Origin: Prado023 sp963777855
GTDB taxonomy: Bacteria > Actinomycetota > Actinomycetes > S36-B12 > CAIYMF01
Assembly: GCA_963777855.1 (NCBI GenBank)
Contig: CAVZRW010000002.1
Coordinates: 124,001 to 188,000 of the forward strand
Direction of reading: 5' to 3'
DNA: 64,000 bases
Both the position numbers and the translations under genes were made by a program. The notes under the pieces were generated by a model that was given only the letters and a program-made list of their open reading frames with translations, ran no database searches and was not told the DNA's origin. How positions within the stretch are numbered: the first letter of the stretch is position 1; the number at the start of each line of letters is the position of its first letter. Positions 36,986-45,643 of the stretch are shown piece by piece.

Positions 36986-37522
36986 CTATTGCGGTGTGGG
37001 GAGTTCCAGGGGGCCGGCCTTGGCCTGCGGGAAGTAGTCCTGGCCGATGCCCGAGGCGCGGGTCGGGACCATCACGGAGCGGTCGTAGGTCATCACCACG
37101 TCGCCGTCCTGGTTCAGCGCCCGGGTGACCATCGAGATGATGCCCATGTCCGGCCGCGACTTCGAGGACCGCTTGTCGGTGCAGATGCTTTCGGCGTAGA
37201 TGGTGTCGCCCACGTACACCGGGTGGGTGAGCTTGATGTTGTTCCAGCCGAGGTTGGCCACGGCGTTCTGGCTCATGTCGATGACGCTCAGGCCGAGCAC
37301 GAGGCCGACGGTGAACCCGGAGACCACGATGATGCGGCCCTCGGTGATCGGGTTCTGCTGGGACAGGTGCGAGTTGAAGTGCATCTGGTTGGTGTTGCAG
37401 GTCAGCAGCGTGAACCACGCGTTGTCCGCCTCGGTGATGGTGCGGCCGAACGGGTGCTGGTAGACGTCACCGACCTCGAAGTCCTCGAAGAACCGGCCGA
37501 GGACGGCGGGGTGGACGGTCAT
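36986..37522 (-). CDS. MaoC-like (hot-dog) dehydratase
   Basis: 178-residue single hot-dog-fold protein. FFEDFEVGDVYQHPFGRTITEADN is the MaoC family start; the hydratase catalytic region reads NTNQMHFN, with the acidic/His pattern of (R)-specific hydratases and mesaconyl-CoA-type dehydratases. ATG at 37522 has AAGGAGG upstream; the ORF extends further up without coding character. The acyl-CoA substrate cannot be stated. It is divergent from moxR across 167 bp. Confidence 0.85.
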   Translation of the reverse strand: MTVHPAVLGRFFEDFEVGDVYQHPFGRTITEADNAWFTLLTCNTNQMHFNSHLSQQNPITEGRIIVVSGFTVGLVLGLSVIDMSQNAVANLGWNNIKLTHPVYVGDTIYAESICTDKRSSKSRPDMGIISMVTRALNQDGDVVMTYDRSVMVPTRASGIGQDYFPQAKAGPLELPTPQ

Positions 37523-37689
37523 GGGTTTCCTCCTTCTCGCAGCGGTCAGCCCATTCTGTCGATCGGCCAGGTGCCCGCCCCACGCGGGGGTGGGGCCGGG
37601 CGCCCGGGCACCGGACGACTCGGGGGTGGCGTGTGCCGCGCCCATGGGTGATGCTTGGTCACGCACCGCGACGCCACGACGGAGGACCG

Positions 37690-38646
37690 ATGACCGACAC
37701 GCTGGACGGCACCGTGCTGGACACGGCCGCCCGGATCCGATCCGGCGTGGAATCCGTGCTGGCCGGCAAGCCCGAGGCTGTGCGGATGTCCCTGACCGTG
37801 CTGCTCGCCGGCGGCCACCTGCTGATCGAGGACGTGCCCGGGGTGGGCAAGACCCTGCTGGCCAAGAGCCTGGCGCGCACCCTCGGGGCCACGGTCCGGC
37901 GCCTGCAGTTCACACCCGACCTGCTGCCCAGCGACGTGACGGGCGTGTCGGTGTTCAACCAGGAGACCCGGCAGTTCGAGTTCCGGCCCGGGGCGATCTT
38001 CGCCAACGTGGTGCTCGCCGACGAGATCAACCGGGCCTCGCCCAAGACCCAGTCGGCGCTGCTGGAGGCCATGGAGGAGCGCCAGGTCTCCATCGACGGC
38101 ACGACGCACCCGCTGGCCTTCCCCTTCCTCGTGATCGCCACCCAGAACCCGGTCGACATGGAGGGCACCTACGCGCTGCCCGAGGCCCAGCGCGACCGGT
38201 TCATGGCCCGCATCTCGCTGGGCTACCCGAGCCAGGCCGACGAGCGGAGGATGCTCCTCGAGCACGCAGGCGAGGACCCGCTGTCGACACTGGAGCCCGC
38301 GGCCACCCATGAGGAGCTCACGGCCCTGATGGCCGCAGTCAACGCCGTGCACGTCTCGGAGCCGGTGCGCGGGCTCGCGGTGGCGGTGACCACCGCGAGC
38401 CGGACCGCCCCGGAGCTGCGCCTCGGGGCCAGCCCGCGCGCGACCCTCCACCTGGTCAGGGCCGCCCGGGCCTGGTCGGCCCTGGAGGGACGGGCCTTCG
38501 TCCTGCCCGACGACATCCTCCTGCTGGCACCCACCGTCCTGGGCCACCGGGTGCTCCTGGCCGCGCCCGCCGCGGCAGCCGGGATGTCGGGCACCGATGC
38601 CATCCGCGCGGTGCTCAGCCGGGTGCCACGCGCGGCCTGGAGCTGA
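37690..38646 (+). CDS. MoxR-type AAA+ ATPase
   Basis: AAA+ chaperone ATPase of the MoxR branch. Walker A DVPGVGKTLLAKSLA, Walker B VLADEINRASPKTQ, and sensor region ATQNPVDMEGTYALPEAQ(R)DRF. 318 residues. ATG at 37690 has CGGAGGA 4 bp upstream. It is followed 3 bp later by a DUF58 gene and then a transglutaminase gene. This trio is a common operon whose products are thought to mature cell-surface or metal-protein complexes; the exact partner is unknown. Confidence 0.95.
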   Translation: MTDTLDGTVLDTAARIRSGVESVLAGKPEAVRMSLTVLLAGGHLLIEDVPGVGKTLLAKSLARTLGATVRRLQFTPDLLPSDVTGVSVFNQETRQFEFRPGAIFANVVLADEINRASPKTQSALLEAMEERQVSIDGTTHPLAFPFLVIATQNPVDMEGTYALPEAQRDRFMARISLGYPSQADERRMLLEHAGEDPLSTLEPAATHEELTALMAAVNAVHVSEPVRGLAVAVTTASRTAPELRLGASPRATLHLVRAARAWSALEGRAFVLPDDILLLAPTVLGHRVLLAAPAAAAGMSGTDAIRAVLSRVPRAAWS

Positions 38647-38649
38647 GGC

Positions 38650-40089
38650 GTGTCCCCCGCCGGCGCGTTGGCCGCGCGCCTGGGCCTGACCGGGCGCGGG
38701 GCCGCATTCGTGTTCACCGGGCTGGGGCTGGTCGCCTTCGGGATCCTGGGGCGCGTCGTGCCGGTGGTGCAGTTCGGGGCGCTGATCGCGCTGCTTCCCC
38801 TGGTCGCCTCCGCGCTGACCCGGGGCCCGCGGGCCACCCTGGGCCTGACCCGCACGCTCTCGGCCACCGAGCTGCCGTCCGGCGAGGTGCTGCTGGTCAC
38901 CGTCAGCGTGCGCGGGCACTTCCCCCGCGGGCGCAGCCTGCTGCTGGAGGACTCCGCAGACCCCTCGCTGGGCGGTTCCCATCGGTTCGCCCTGAACGCC
39001 TCGGGGCAGACCCTGACCCGACCGAACTACCGGGTCCGGGTGGGATCCCGGGGGTTGCACGACCTGGGCCCGATGCGCCTGCACGTGGTGGACCGCTTCG
39101 GGATGGTGCACAAGGTGATCACCGGCGAGGTGCGCGACCAGGTGCTGGTCCACCCGCGGGTGGTGACCCTCGACGACGCAGTGCTCGGCGGCACGTCGCT
39201 GGGCGCCGGGACCCGGCACCTCGGCTCGCCCGGCGCGGCCGTGGACGACGTGATCCCACGGGACTACCGCCCCGGTGACGAGGTCCGGCGCATCGACTGG
39301 AAGGCTTCGGCGCGTTCCGGTGCGCTCATGGTGCGCAGCGAGGAGAGCCCCTGGCGCTCGGCGGTGACCCTGGTGGTCGACGTGCGGGAGGCCGCCCACC
39401 GGGGCGCCGAGCCCGAGTCGTCGCTGGATGCCGCGCTGAGCATGGTGGCCAGCATCGGGTGCCTGGCCCTCGAGGGCGGATGGGACCTCACGGTCCGGAC
39501 CACTGACGATGCGCTGGTCTTCTCCGGCTCCGCCATGAGTGGGGTGGAGGCCGAGAAGCGCACACTGCTGCGCGCGCTGGCGATTGTCCCCACGAGCCCG
39601 ACCGCCGTGCCCCAGGTGGCCGCCGGCCAGGGCGACCCGAGCGGATCGGGACCCCTGGTCCTGGTCACCGGGCACCTGGGAGCCACGACCGCTGCGCTGC
39701 TCGCCCGGCTCGGCGCACGCAGCCCGGTGCGGATGGTCATCGGCGTGGCCGCCGAGCAGTGGGGCGAGCCCGAGCTGGCCCGGCTTGCGGCGCAGCGCGA
39801 GCGGCTGGCCCTCGGGGCGTTCCGGATCGCTGGATGGCGGGTGACCCTGCTCGAGCGCGGCCAGTCCCCCGCTGACGCCTGGTCGAGCCTGGCCGGCGCG
39901 GCCGTGGCCGAGACCCCGGTCGAGGTGACCGGCGAGGGGCCCGATGTCGATGAGCCCGTCGGCGCCGGCGTCGGGGCTGCGGTCGGCGCTGGGGTCGGGG
40001 CTGCGGCGTCCGCGCCGCTCGGCGGGCCGTCGCCCTCGCCCGGTGCCGCTCGGGCCCCTGCCGACCCGTCAGGCAGGCTGGACCCATGA
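38650..40089 (+). CDS. DUF58 domain membrane protein
   Basis: 479 residues. Two TM segments near the N-terminus (about 20-58), then a beta-rich region and the DUF58 block DVIPRDYRPGDEVRRIDWKASAR around 215, followed by a von Willebrand A-like fold (TLVVDVREAAH). The C-terminus is an Ala/Gly/Pro-rich low-complexity tail (GAGVGAAVGAGVGAA). It works with MoxR in the families studied. It starts GTG at 38650 and overlaps the next gene by 4 bp. Confidence 0.88.
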   Translation: MSPAGALAARLGLTGRGAAFVFTGLGLVAFGILGRVVPVVQFGALIALLPLVASALTRGPRATLGLTRTLSATELPSGEVLLVTVSVRGHFPRGRSLLLEDSADPSLGGSHRFALNASGQTLTRPNYRVRVGSRGLHDLGPMRLHVVDRFGMVHKVITGEVRDQVLVHPRVVTLDDAVLGGTSLGAGTRHLGSPGAAVDDVIPRDYRPGDEVRRIDWKASARSGALMVRSEESPWRSAVTLVVDVREAAHRGAEPESSLDAALSMVASIGCLALEGGWDLTVRTTDDALVFSGSAMSGVEAEKRTLLRALAIVPTSPTAVPQVAAGQGDPSGSGPLVLVTGHLGATTAALLARLGARSPVRMVIGVAAEQWGEPELARLAAQRERLALGAFRIAGWRVTLLERGQSPADAWSSLAGAAVAETPVEVTGEGPDVDEPVGAGVGAAVGAGVGAAASAPLGGPSPSPGAARAPADPSGRLDP

Positions 40090-42617
40090 GCTCCCCACCA
40101 CTGGCGCCGGAGGAGGCCCGGGCCGCAGCGCGCGCCGGTGCCCGCGGCCGCGCGGCGCAGGTCGGCCCCGACGCGGCGCACCTGTCCCTGGCCGCGCGGT
40201 GGCGGCGGTTGCGCAGCCGGTTCGCGCCGGCACGCGCAGGCGTGGGCCTGGCCGGGGGCCTCGCCGTCCTCGCAGCGGCCGTGTGCCTGCAGGCACTGCT
40301 CGACGGGGGGTGGTGGTTGCCCCGGACGATCCTCTGCGTGGCGGCCGTCGTGGCCACCGGCTGCCTGGGCCGCGCGGTACGCCTGCCGGCCCCCCTGCAA
40401 CCGATCGTCCAGGCCGTCGTGCTGCTGCTCGTGCTCACCCAGCTGTTCGCGCGGGAGAGCGCGGTGTGGGGCTTCCTGCCCGGGACAGCGGTGATCCGCG
40501 CCCTGTCGGACCTGGTGGCGCAGGGGCAGGCGTACTCGAACGCGACCGTCCCCCCCGCCCCGTTCGATGAGGGTCTGCTGCTCCTGGTGGCAGGTGGGGT
40601 GGGCTTCGTGGCCGTGGCTGTCGACACGCTGGCCGCCGAGCTCGACCTGCCCGGGCCCACCCTGCTTCCACTGGCCTCCCTCTACCTGGTGCCGTGGGTC
40701 ATCCAGGACGGATCGGCCTCGCCCTGGGGGTTCGCGCTGGTCGCCCTGGGGTGGCTCGGCATCCTCTCGGCCTGTCAGCGCCAGCGTGCGGCGCAGTGGA
40801 GCCCCGACGCACGCCCCGGGTCGCCCGGGATCGGGGTCACCGTGGCGCTGGCGACCACGCTCGTGGCGGCCATGGCCGGCGGCCTGGCCACACTGCGTGG
40901 TCCCGCCGGCGATGCGGGCCTGGGTGCCGGCTCGGGCTCGGGCACCGTCTCCATCGACGCGCTGGTCAGCCTGCGCCGCTCGCTGGTGGGCAATGACCAG
41001 CGGACGCTTCTGACCTATTCGACGGGGGCCGCGGGCCCGGACTACCTGAGGCTGGCGATCCTCGAGGAGTTCGACGGGGAGCGGTGGTTGCCGGTGCCCG
41101 ACACCGCGGCCCCGGAGATCCCGCGCAGCGCGCTGGGGGCGCAGCGCTACGCCAGCCTCACCAGCGCCCGGGCCACCGGCGCGCTGCCGGAGGGTGTGGT
41201 CGACTACGAGATCGCCGTGGGCCCCCTGGGCGGGCGGACGGCGCCGACGCCTGCTGGCACGGTGGCGGTGGGATCCTCCTGGGAGACGGCGTGGGGCCAG
41301 CGCACGGGCATGCCCGAGGCGATCGACCTCGACGGCATCGAGGGTGAGCGATTCCAGGCCTCGGTGCTGCCCCTGGGCCTGAGCCCGACCCAGCTGCGGG
41401 CCGCGAGCCTGATCCCCGGCGAGCAGGTCCCCGCAACGACGCTCGACGACCCCACGCCCCTGATCGGCGATGACCTCCCGGCCCAGGCCCGCGAGCTCGT
41501 GGCCGACGCGGCCACCCCGTTCGACAAGGCCCTGGCGATCCAGCGGTGGTTCACCACCACAGGCGGGTTCTCCTACTCGACCAGCGTCACGACCGGCGCC
41601 GGCGAGGACGCGCTCGCCTCGTTCCTCGAGGAGAAGGTCGGGTACTGCGAGCAGTACGCCGCGGCGATGGCGTTGATGGCGCGCGCGGTGGGGATCCCCT
41701 CGCGGGTCGTCGTCGGATTCACCCAGGGCAGCAAGGAGGACGACCAGTGGGTGGTGCGTGGCACCGACGCGCACGCCTGGCCGGAGCTGTGGATGGGGTC
41801 GGCGGGCTGGGTCCGGTTCGAGCCCACGCCGGGCGCCCCGACCACGCGCATCCCTGCCTATGCCGCACCGACGATCAGCGGGAACGCCCCGGACCTGCCG
41901 ACCGGTGAGAACGCCAACGGCGGCTCGGCCTCCCCCGGCAGCACCTCGGATCGCCGTGGTCCGGACTTCGCCGGCGAGGGGGCCGTGGCCGAGAGCCGGA
42001 GCTCCGCAGGCTGGTGGTGGCTGGGCGGCGTGGCCCTGCTCGTGCTGCTGGCCGTTCCTGCCCTGCTGCGCTTGGTGCGCCGCAGGCGACGCTTGCGCTC
42101 CGCCGATGCCGACGAGGCCTACCGCGAGCTGGTCGACACCCTCGTGGACCTGCGCCTCGGCGAGGAGGGGGCCACTCCGCGGCGGACGCGGGGCACGGTC
42201 GCGGGGCTGCTCGCCGCAGACGACGTCGACGGGCTTGCCGCGCTGGACCGTGTGATCAGCGCCGTCGAGCGCCAGCGCTACGCAGCGCCGGAGCCGGCGC
42301 TCGGCGCAGGCTCCGGTCAGGCGGAGGCGACGGGTCGGTCAGGTGTCGGCGGGGATCCCGCAGGCAGGGCCGGCGGAGTGGGCTTCGCCGGTGGGGTGGG
42401 GGCCGCCGGTGGGGTGGGCGGTGCGGGTGGAGTTGCCGTCGCGGCGCCGGCAGCCGGGACCGAACCCTCGGCCACACGCTCGGCGGGCCCGCGTGCGGGA
42501 TTCCTCGCAGCCGACGTCCGCGCGGTGCGCCGCGCCCTGTCCGCGCGGGTTCCCCGGGTCCGGCGCCTGGCGGCCGCCCTGGCGCCCCCGTCCATCCGGC
42601 CCCGACGCGCTGGTTAG
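40086..42617 (+). CDS. Transglutaminase-like membrane protein (TgpA/DUF3488 type)
   Basis: 843 residues. About six TM segments in the first 260 residues (DUF3488 region), then an extracellular transglutaminase-like domain with catalytic Cys in KVGYCEQYAAAMA (about 520) and His in TDAHAWPELW (about 560). A last TM segment near 640 is followed by a cytoplasmic DUF4129-like part with a Gly/Ala/Val low-complexity insert. It forms an operon with moxR and the DUF58 gene. Homologues act as cell-surface proteases or transglutaminases; the substrate here is unknown. Confidence 0.9.
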   Translation: MSSPPLAPEEARAAARAGARGRAAQVGPDAAHLSLAARWRRLRSRFAPARAGVGLAGGLAVLAAAVCLQALLDGGWWLPRTILCVAAVVATGCLGRAVRLPAPLQPIVQAVVLLLVLTQLFARESAVWGFLPGTAVIRALSDLVAQGQAYSNATVPPAPFDEGLLLLVAGGVGFVAVAVDTLAAELDLPGPTLLPLASLYLVPWVIQDGSASPWGFALVALGWLGILSACQRQRAAQWSPDARPGSPGIGVTVALATTLVAAMAGGLATLRGPAGDAGLGAGSGSGTVSIDALVSLRRSLVGNDQRTLLTYSTGAAGPDYLRLAILEEFDGERWLPVPDTAAPEIPRSALGAQRYASLTSARATGALPEGVVDYEIAVGPLGGRTAPTPAGTVAVGSSWETAWGQRTGMPEAIDLDGIEGERFQASVLPLGLSPTQLRAASLIPGEQVPATTLDDPTPLIGDDLPAQARELVADAATPFDKALAIQRWFTTTGGFSYSTSVTTGAGEDALASFLEEKVGYCEQYAAAMALMARAVGIPSRVVVGFTQGSKEDDQWVVRGTDAHAWPELWMGSAGWVRFEPTPGAPTTRIPAYAAPTISGNAPDLPTGENANGGSASPGSTSDRRGPDFAGEGAVAESRSSAGWWWLGGVALLVLLAVPALLRLVRRRRRLRSADADEAYRELVDTLVDLRLGEEGATPRRTRGTVAGLLAADDVDGLAALDRVISAVERQRYAAPEPALGAGSGQAEATGRSGVGGDPAGRAGGVGFAGGVGAAGGVGGAGGVAVAAPAAGTEPSATRSAGPRAGFLAADVRAVRRALSARVPRVRRLAAALAPPSIRPRRAG

Positions 42618-42719
42618 TCTGGGCCCACCACGGTGCGTGGGCGAGGCGGATCGCGGTTGACCGGGTCCGACCCGCCCACGGCCGCGAGCCCTCCCCCTCC
42701 CGTCACAGACAGGTACCCC

Positions 42720-43496
42720 ATGGATCAGATCAAGCCAGGTTGTGAGCCGTTCTCCGCAGATGGGTCCGGCGAGAACGCCCGGACGGGAATCGTCCTGGTG
42801 CACGGCTTCACGGGTTCTCCGGACAGCACCCGGCCCTGGGCGCAGTACCTCAATGAGCGCGGATACACCGTCGACGCCGTGCGCCTGCCCGGCCACGGCA
42901 CCACCTGGCAGGACGCCAACACCAAGACCTTCGCCGACCTGCAGGCCTGCGTCGACGACGCCGTCGAGGACATGGCCGCGCGCACGGACCGCGTGTTCCT
43001 CATGGCGCAGTCGTTCGGCGCTGCCCTGACCCTGCGCGTTGCGGCCGAGCGCGCGGCGGATATCGCCGGCGTGGTGCTCGTGAACCCGTGGGTGCGAGCC
43101 GACGGGGTGGCGGGGTGGCAGAAGCACCTCGTGCCGATCCAGAGGTTCCTGCCGTACGTGGTCAAGAGCGTGCCCGGTGTCGCCAGCGACATCGCCGACC
43201 CGGAGGGCGAGGAGCTCGGCTACGACCGGATCCCGATCGTGCTGGCCGTGCAGGCGCTGAACACCTGCTTCTCCGAGCTGCGCGCGAGGCTGGGCGCCGT
43301 GAGCGCCCCCATCCAGCTGCACATGTCACAGGTGGACCACGTGCTCGACCCGAACAATGCCGAGCTGATCCGCGCCGAGGTCAGTTCCCCCATCGAGGAG
43401 TTCAGCCTCGAGCGCTCCTACCACGTGGCGACGCTCGACTACGACGCCGAGAAGATCTTCGCGGACTCGCTGGCCTTCGTGGAGGAGCACTCGTAG
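42720..43496 (+). CDS. Carboxylesterase-like alpha/beta hydrolase
   Basis: 258-residue alpha/beta hydrolase of the Est30/monoacylglycerol-lipase type. The oxyanion strand reads VLVHGFTGSPDS, the nucleophile elbow FLMAQSFGAAL, the acid is probably in SQVDHVLDPNN and the His in RSYHVATLDYD. The first elbow glycine is Ala (AQSFG), unusual but tolerated in some relatives. ATG at 42720 lies 102 bp after the transglutaminase gene. A strong hairpin follows the stop. Confidence 0.88.
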   Translation: MDQIKPGCEPFSADGSGENARTGIVLVHGFTGSPDSTRPWAQYLNERGYTVDAVRLPGHGTTWQDANTKTFADLQACVDDAVEDMAARTDRVFLMAQSFGAALTLRVAAERAADIAGVVLVNPWVRADGVAGWQKHLVPIQRFLPYVVKSVPGVASDIADPEGEELGYDRIPIVLAVQALNTCFSELRARLGAVSAPIQLHMSQVDHVLDPNNAELIRAEVSSPIEEFSLERSYHVATLDYDAEKIFADSLAFVEEHS

Positions 43497-43548
43497 GCCA
43501 CGACCGCCCGGCGGTGACCCCGCACGGGTCCCCGGTCCCCACGAACAT

Positions 43549-43583
43549 GGACCCCGATCCTCAGAGCATGAGGGTCGGGGTCC
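43549..43583. terminator. Convergent hairpin after the esterase gene
   Basis: Stem GGACCCCGATCCTCA / TGAGGGTCGGGGTCC (15 pairs including one G-U) with a 5-nt loop AGAGC. It lies between the plus-strand esterase and the minus-strand DUF3040 gene, and so can serve both. No T run. Confidence 0.75.
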
Positions 43584-43640
43584 TGGGTCGTTGGTGACGA
43601 GGTGGTTGATGTCCTGGTCGTTGACGTCCTGGTCGTTGCG
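43580..43640. repeat. 15-bp repeats next to the terminator
   Basis: GTCCTGGTCGTTGAC (43611-43625) and GTCCTGGTCGTTGCG (43626-43640), with a related GTCCTGGGTCGTTGG at 43580-43594. Non-coding; they sit between the hairpin and the DUF3040 stop. Role unknown. Confidence 0.65.
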
Positions 43641-43653
43641 GAGCGTGGACGGG

Positions 43654-44082
43654 TCAGAAGTCGCCGGTCTCGCGGCGGCGGCGCCACCGCTCCTCCATGC
43701 GCTCGGTCAGGGACTCACCACGACGAGCCTTCGGGGCGCGAGTGCTGCGCGGTGTGCGCGGCCCGACGGAACGTGGTCCTGCCGGGCCGGGCGCGGCCTG
43801 GCCCGGCTGCGCGGGCGCGGGACGCAGGGCGACGACGGCCAGCCAGATGCCGCCGAGCATGGCCAGGAATCCGACGACACCGACCACGACCAACTGGCTG
43901 GCCACACCGGTGAGCAGCAGGCCGATCCCCACCAGGAACGCCACGACACCCACAGCCACCTTGCGACGGTCGCCGGCGATCGCCCGGGGGTTGCGCATGC
44001 TGGTCGCGAACTTCGGGTCCTCGGCGTAGAGGGCACGCTCCATCTGCTCAAGCAGGCGCTGCTCATGCTCGGAGAGCGGCAC
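43654..44082 (-). CDS. DUF3040 membrane protein
   Basis: 142 residues. The DUF3040 pattern begins MPLSEHEQRLLEQMERALYAEDPKFA, followed by two adjacent TM segments (about 43-63 and 65-87) and a basic Pro/Arg-rich C-terminal tail. The family is actinobacterial and of unknown function, and is often found beside dinB or mraZ. The start is GTG at 44082 with AGGAGG upstream. It lies 168 bp downstream of dinB, in whose direction it is also read. Confidence 0.92.
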   Translation of the reverse strand: MPLSEHEQRLLEQMERALYAEDPKFATSMRNPRAIAGDRRKVAVGVVAFLVGIGLLLTGVASQLVVVGVVGFLAMLGGIWLAVVALRPAPAQPGQAAPGPAGPRSVGPRTPRSTRAPKARRGESLTERMEERWRRRRETGDF

Positions 44083-44250
44083 GGTGACCTCCTAGAGGAT
44101 GGTACGACCGACGGTCAGATCCTCAGGATAGAGAGCGTTGGCCGAATAGGAAACCCGAGAATGCGTGTCGTTGCCCCGGTTGGCCGATGAATCGTCCCCG
44201 CGACCCCCCGAACGGGCCTCCGCAGGTGTGTGGAGGTGCTTTCGACGTGT

Positions 44251-45594
44251 TCACCGGAGGCGGTTTCCGGAGGTGGGGGGGCCCTGGTCTGCGCCGGGAG
44301 CCGGGGTCGGTGCGGGCGTCGCGGTGGCGCGGCCCGGCGACGCATCCGCAGGCGTGCGCTCGCTGTCGGTGCGGTGCTCGGGGAGCAGGCGCGCCGGGCG
44401 CACGCTGCCGCGACCGAACCGGTCGGCGAGCCGATCCACGGCCTCCTCGGCCTCGCGCCACCCGCGCTCGGGGGCCCCGAGGACCATCTGCATCTGCACC
44501 TCCTCGGTCTCGAGGATCCCCTCGACCCGCACGCCGACCAATCGGATCCGGGCCCGGTCCAGGCGCAGCGCCTGGTACAGGCCACGTGCCTCGTGGAAGA
44601 TCTCGCGGCTGACGTCGGTGGGTGACTTGCGGGTGCGGGATCGGGTCAGCGTCGTGAAGTCGGCGAAGCGAACCTTGATGCTGACCGTCGTGCCGGAGAA
44701 CCCTGCCCGGCGCATACGGGCGCCCACCTTCTCCGACAGGCGCAACAGCTCCGCGAGGATCACCTCGGGGTCGTCGACGTCGCGGGCGAAGGTCTCCTCG
44801 GCACCCACGCTGCGCTCGCGCTCCCGGGCGGTCACCGACCGGGGGTCCCGACCCCAGGCGAGATCCGCCAGGTGGCTGCCCGCAGCCTGGCCGAGTGCGC
44901 GCACCAGGGTGTCGCGGGGAGTGTGGGCGATGTCGCCCACGGTGCGCAGGCCCAGGCGGTGCAGTTGCTCCTCGGTTCGCTCCCCCACCCCCCACAGGGC
45001 ACCGACCGGCATGGGGTGCAGGAACGAGATCACCCGGTCGGCGGGGATGACCAGCAGCCCGTCGGGCTTGCACTGCGTGGAGGCGAGCTTGGCGACGAAC
45101 TTCGTGGAAGCCACACCGACCGAGCAGGTGATGCCCTGCTCGTCGTGGACCTGGGCCCGGATCCGCTCGGCGATCGCGCGGGGGCTGCCGTAGGCCAGAC
45201 GGGCACCGGCGACGTCGAGGAACGCCTCATCGAGGCTGAGCGGCTCCACGAACGGCGTGATGGAGGTGAACATCTCCATCACCGAGGCCGAGACCTCGCT
45301 GTAGTGGGTGTGGTCGGGGGGCACGACGACGATGTCCGGGGCCAGTCGCAGCGCACGGCTCATGGGCATGGCCGAGTGGATCCCGTACTGGCGGGCCTCG
45401 TAGGTGGCGGCGACGACGACACCGCGACTGCCAGCTCCACCGACGATCATCGGCACCCCTCGCAGCTCGGGGCGGCGTGCGACCTCCACCGAGGCGTAGA
45501 AGGCGTCCATGTCGACGTGCAGGATCGGGCAGCCCTCGTCGTCGTCGCCGAGGCCGGTGGGCGCGTTCGGCCGGGTGATCTGACTGCGGCTCAC
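44251..45594 (-). CDS. dinB: DNA polymerase IV (Y family)
   Basis: Translesion polymerase of 447 residues. Both catalytic motifs are intact, HVDMDAFYASVE (about 28) and SLDEAFLD (about 119), so it is an active polymerase and not a catalytically dead ImuB type. The thumb and little-finger domains follow. QMQMVLGAPERGW near residue 380 occupies the place of a beta-clamp-binding peptide. A Pro/Ala/Thr-rich tail of about 45 residues ends the protein. It lies 49 bp downstream of dnaE2, most likely as the last gene of the SOS operon. Confidence 0.94.
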   Translation of the reverse strand: MSRSQITRPNAPTGLGDDDEGCPILHVDMDAFYASVEVARRPELRGVPMIVGGAGSRGVVVAATYEARQYGIHSAMPMSRALRLAPDIVVVPPDHTHYSEVSASVMEMFTSITPFVEPLSLDEAFLDVAGARLAYGSPRAIAERIRAQVHDEQGITCSVGVASTKFVAKLASTQCKPDGLLVIPADRVISFLHPMPVGALWGVGERTEEQLHRLGLRTVGDIAHTPRDTLVRALGQAAGSHLADLAWGRDPRSVTARERERSVGAEETFARDVDDPEVILAELLRLSEKVGARMRRAGFSGTTVSIKVRFADFTTLTRSRTRKSPTDVSREIFHEARGLYQALRLDRARIRLVGVRVEGILETEEVQMQMVLGAPERGWREAEEAVDRLADRFGRGSVRPARLLPEHRTDSERTPADASPGRATATPAPTPAPGADQGPPTSGNRLR

Positions 45595-45643
45595 GTCGCA
45601 CCTCCTCCGGGGCTACGGTGCCACACCTGCCGCGGGGCGTGGC

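Noticed and set aside
44083..44250. Separate promoter for the DUF3040 gene (TATCCT near 44125-44130)
   Set aside because: A -10-like hexamer is present but no convincing -35; left unlisted.
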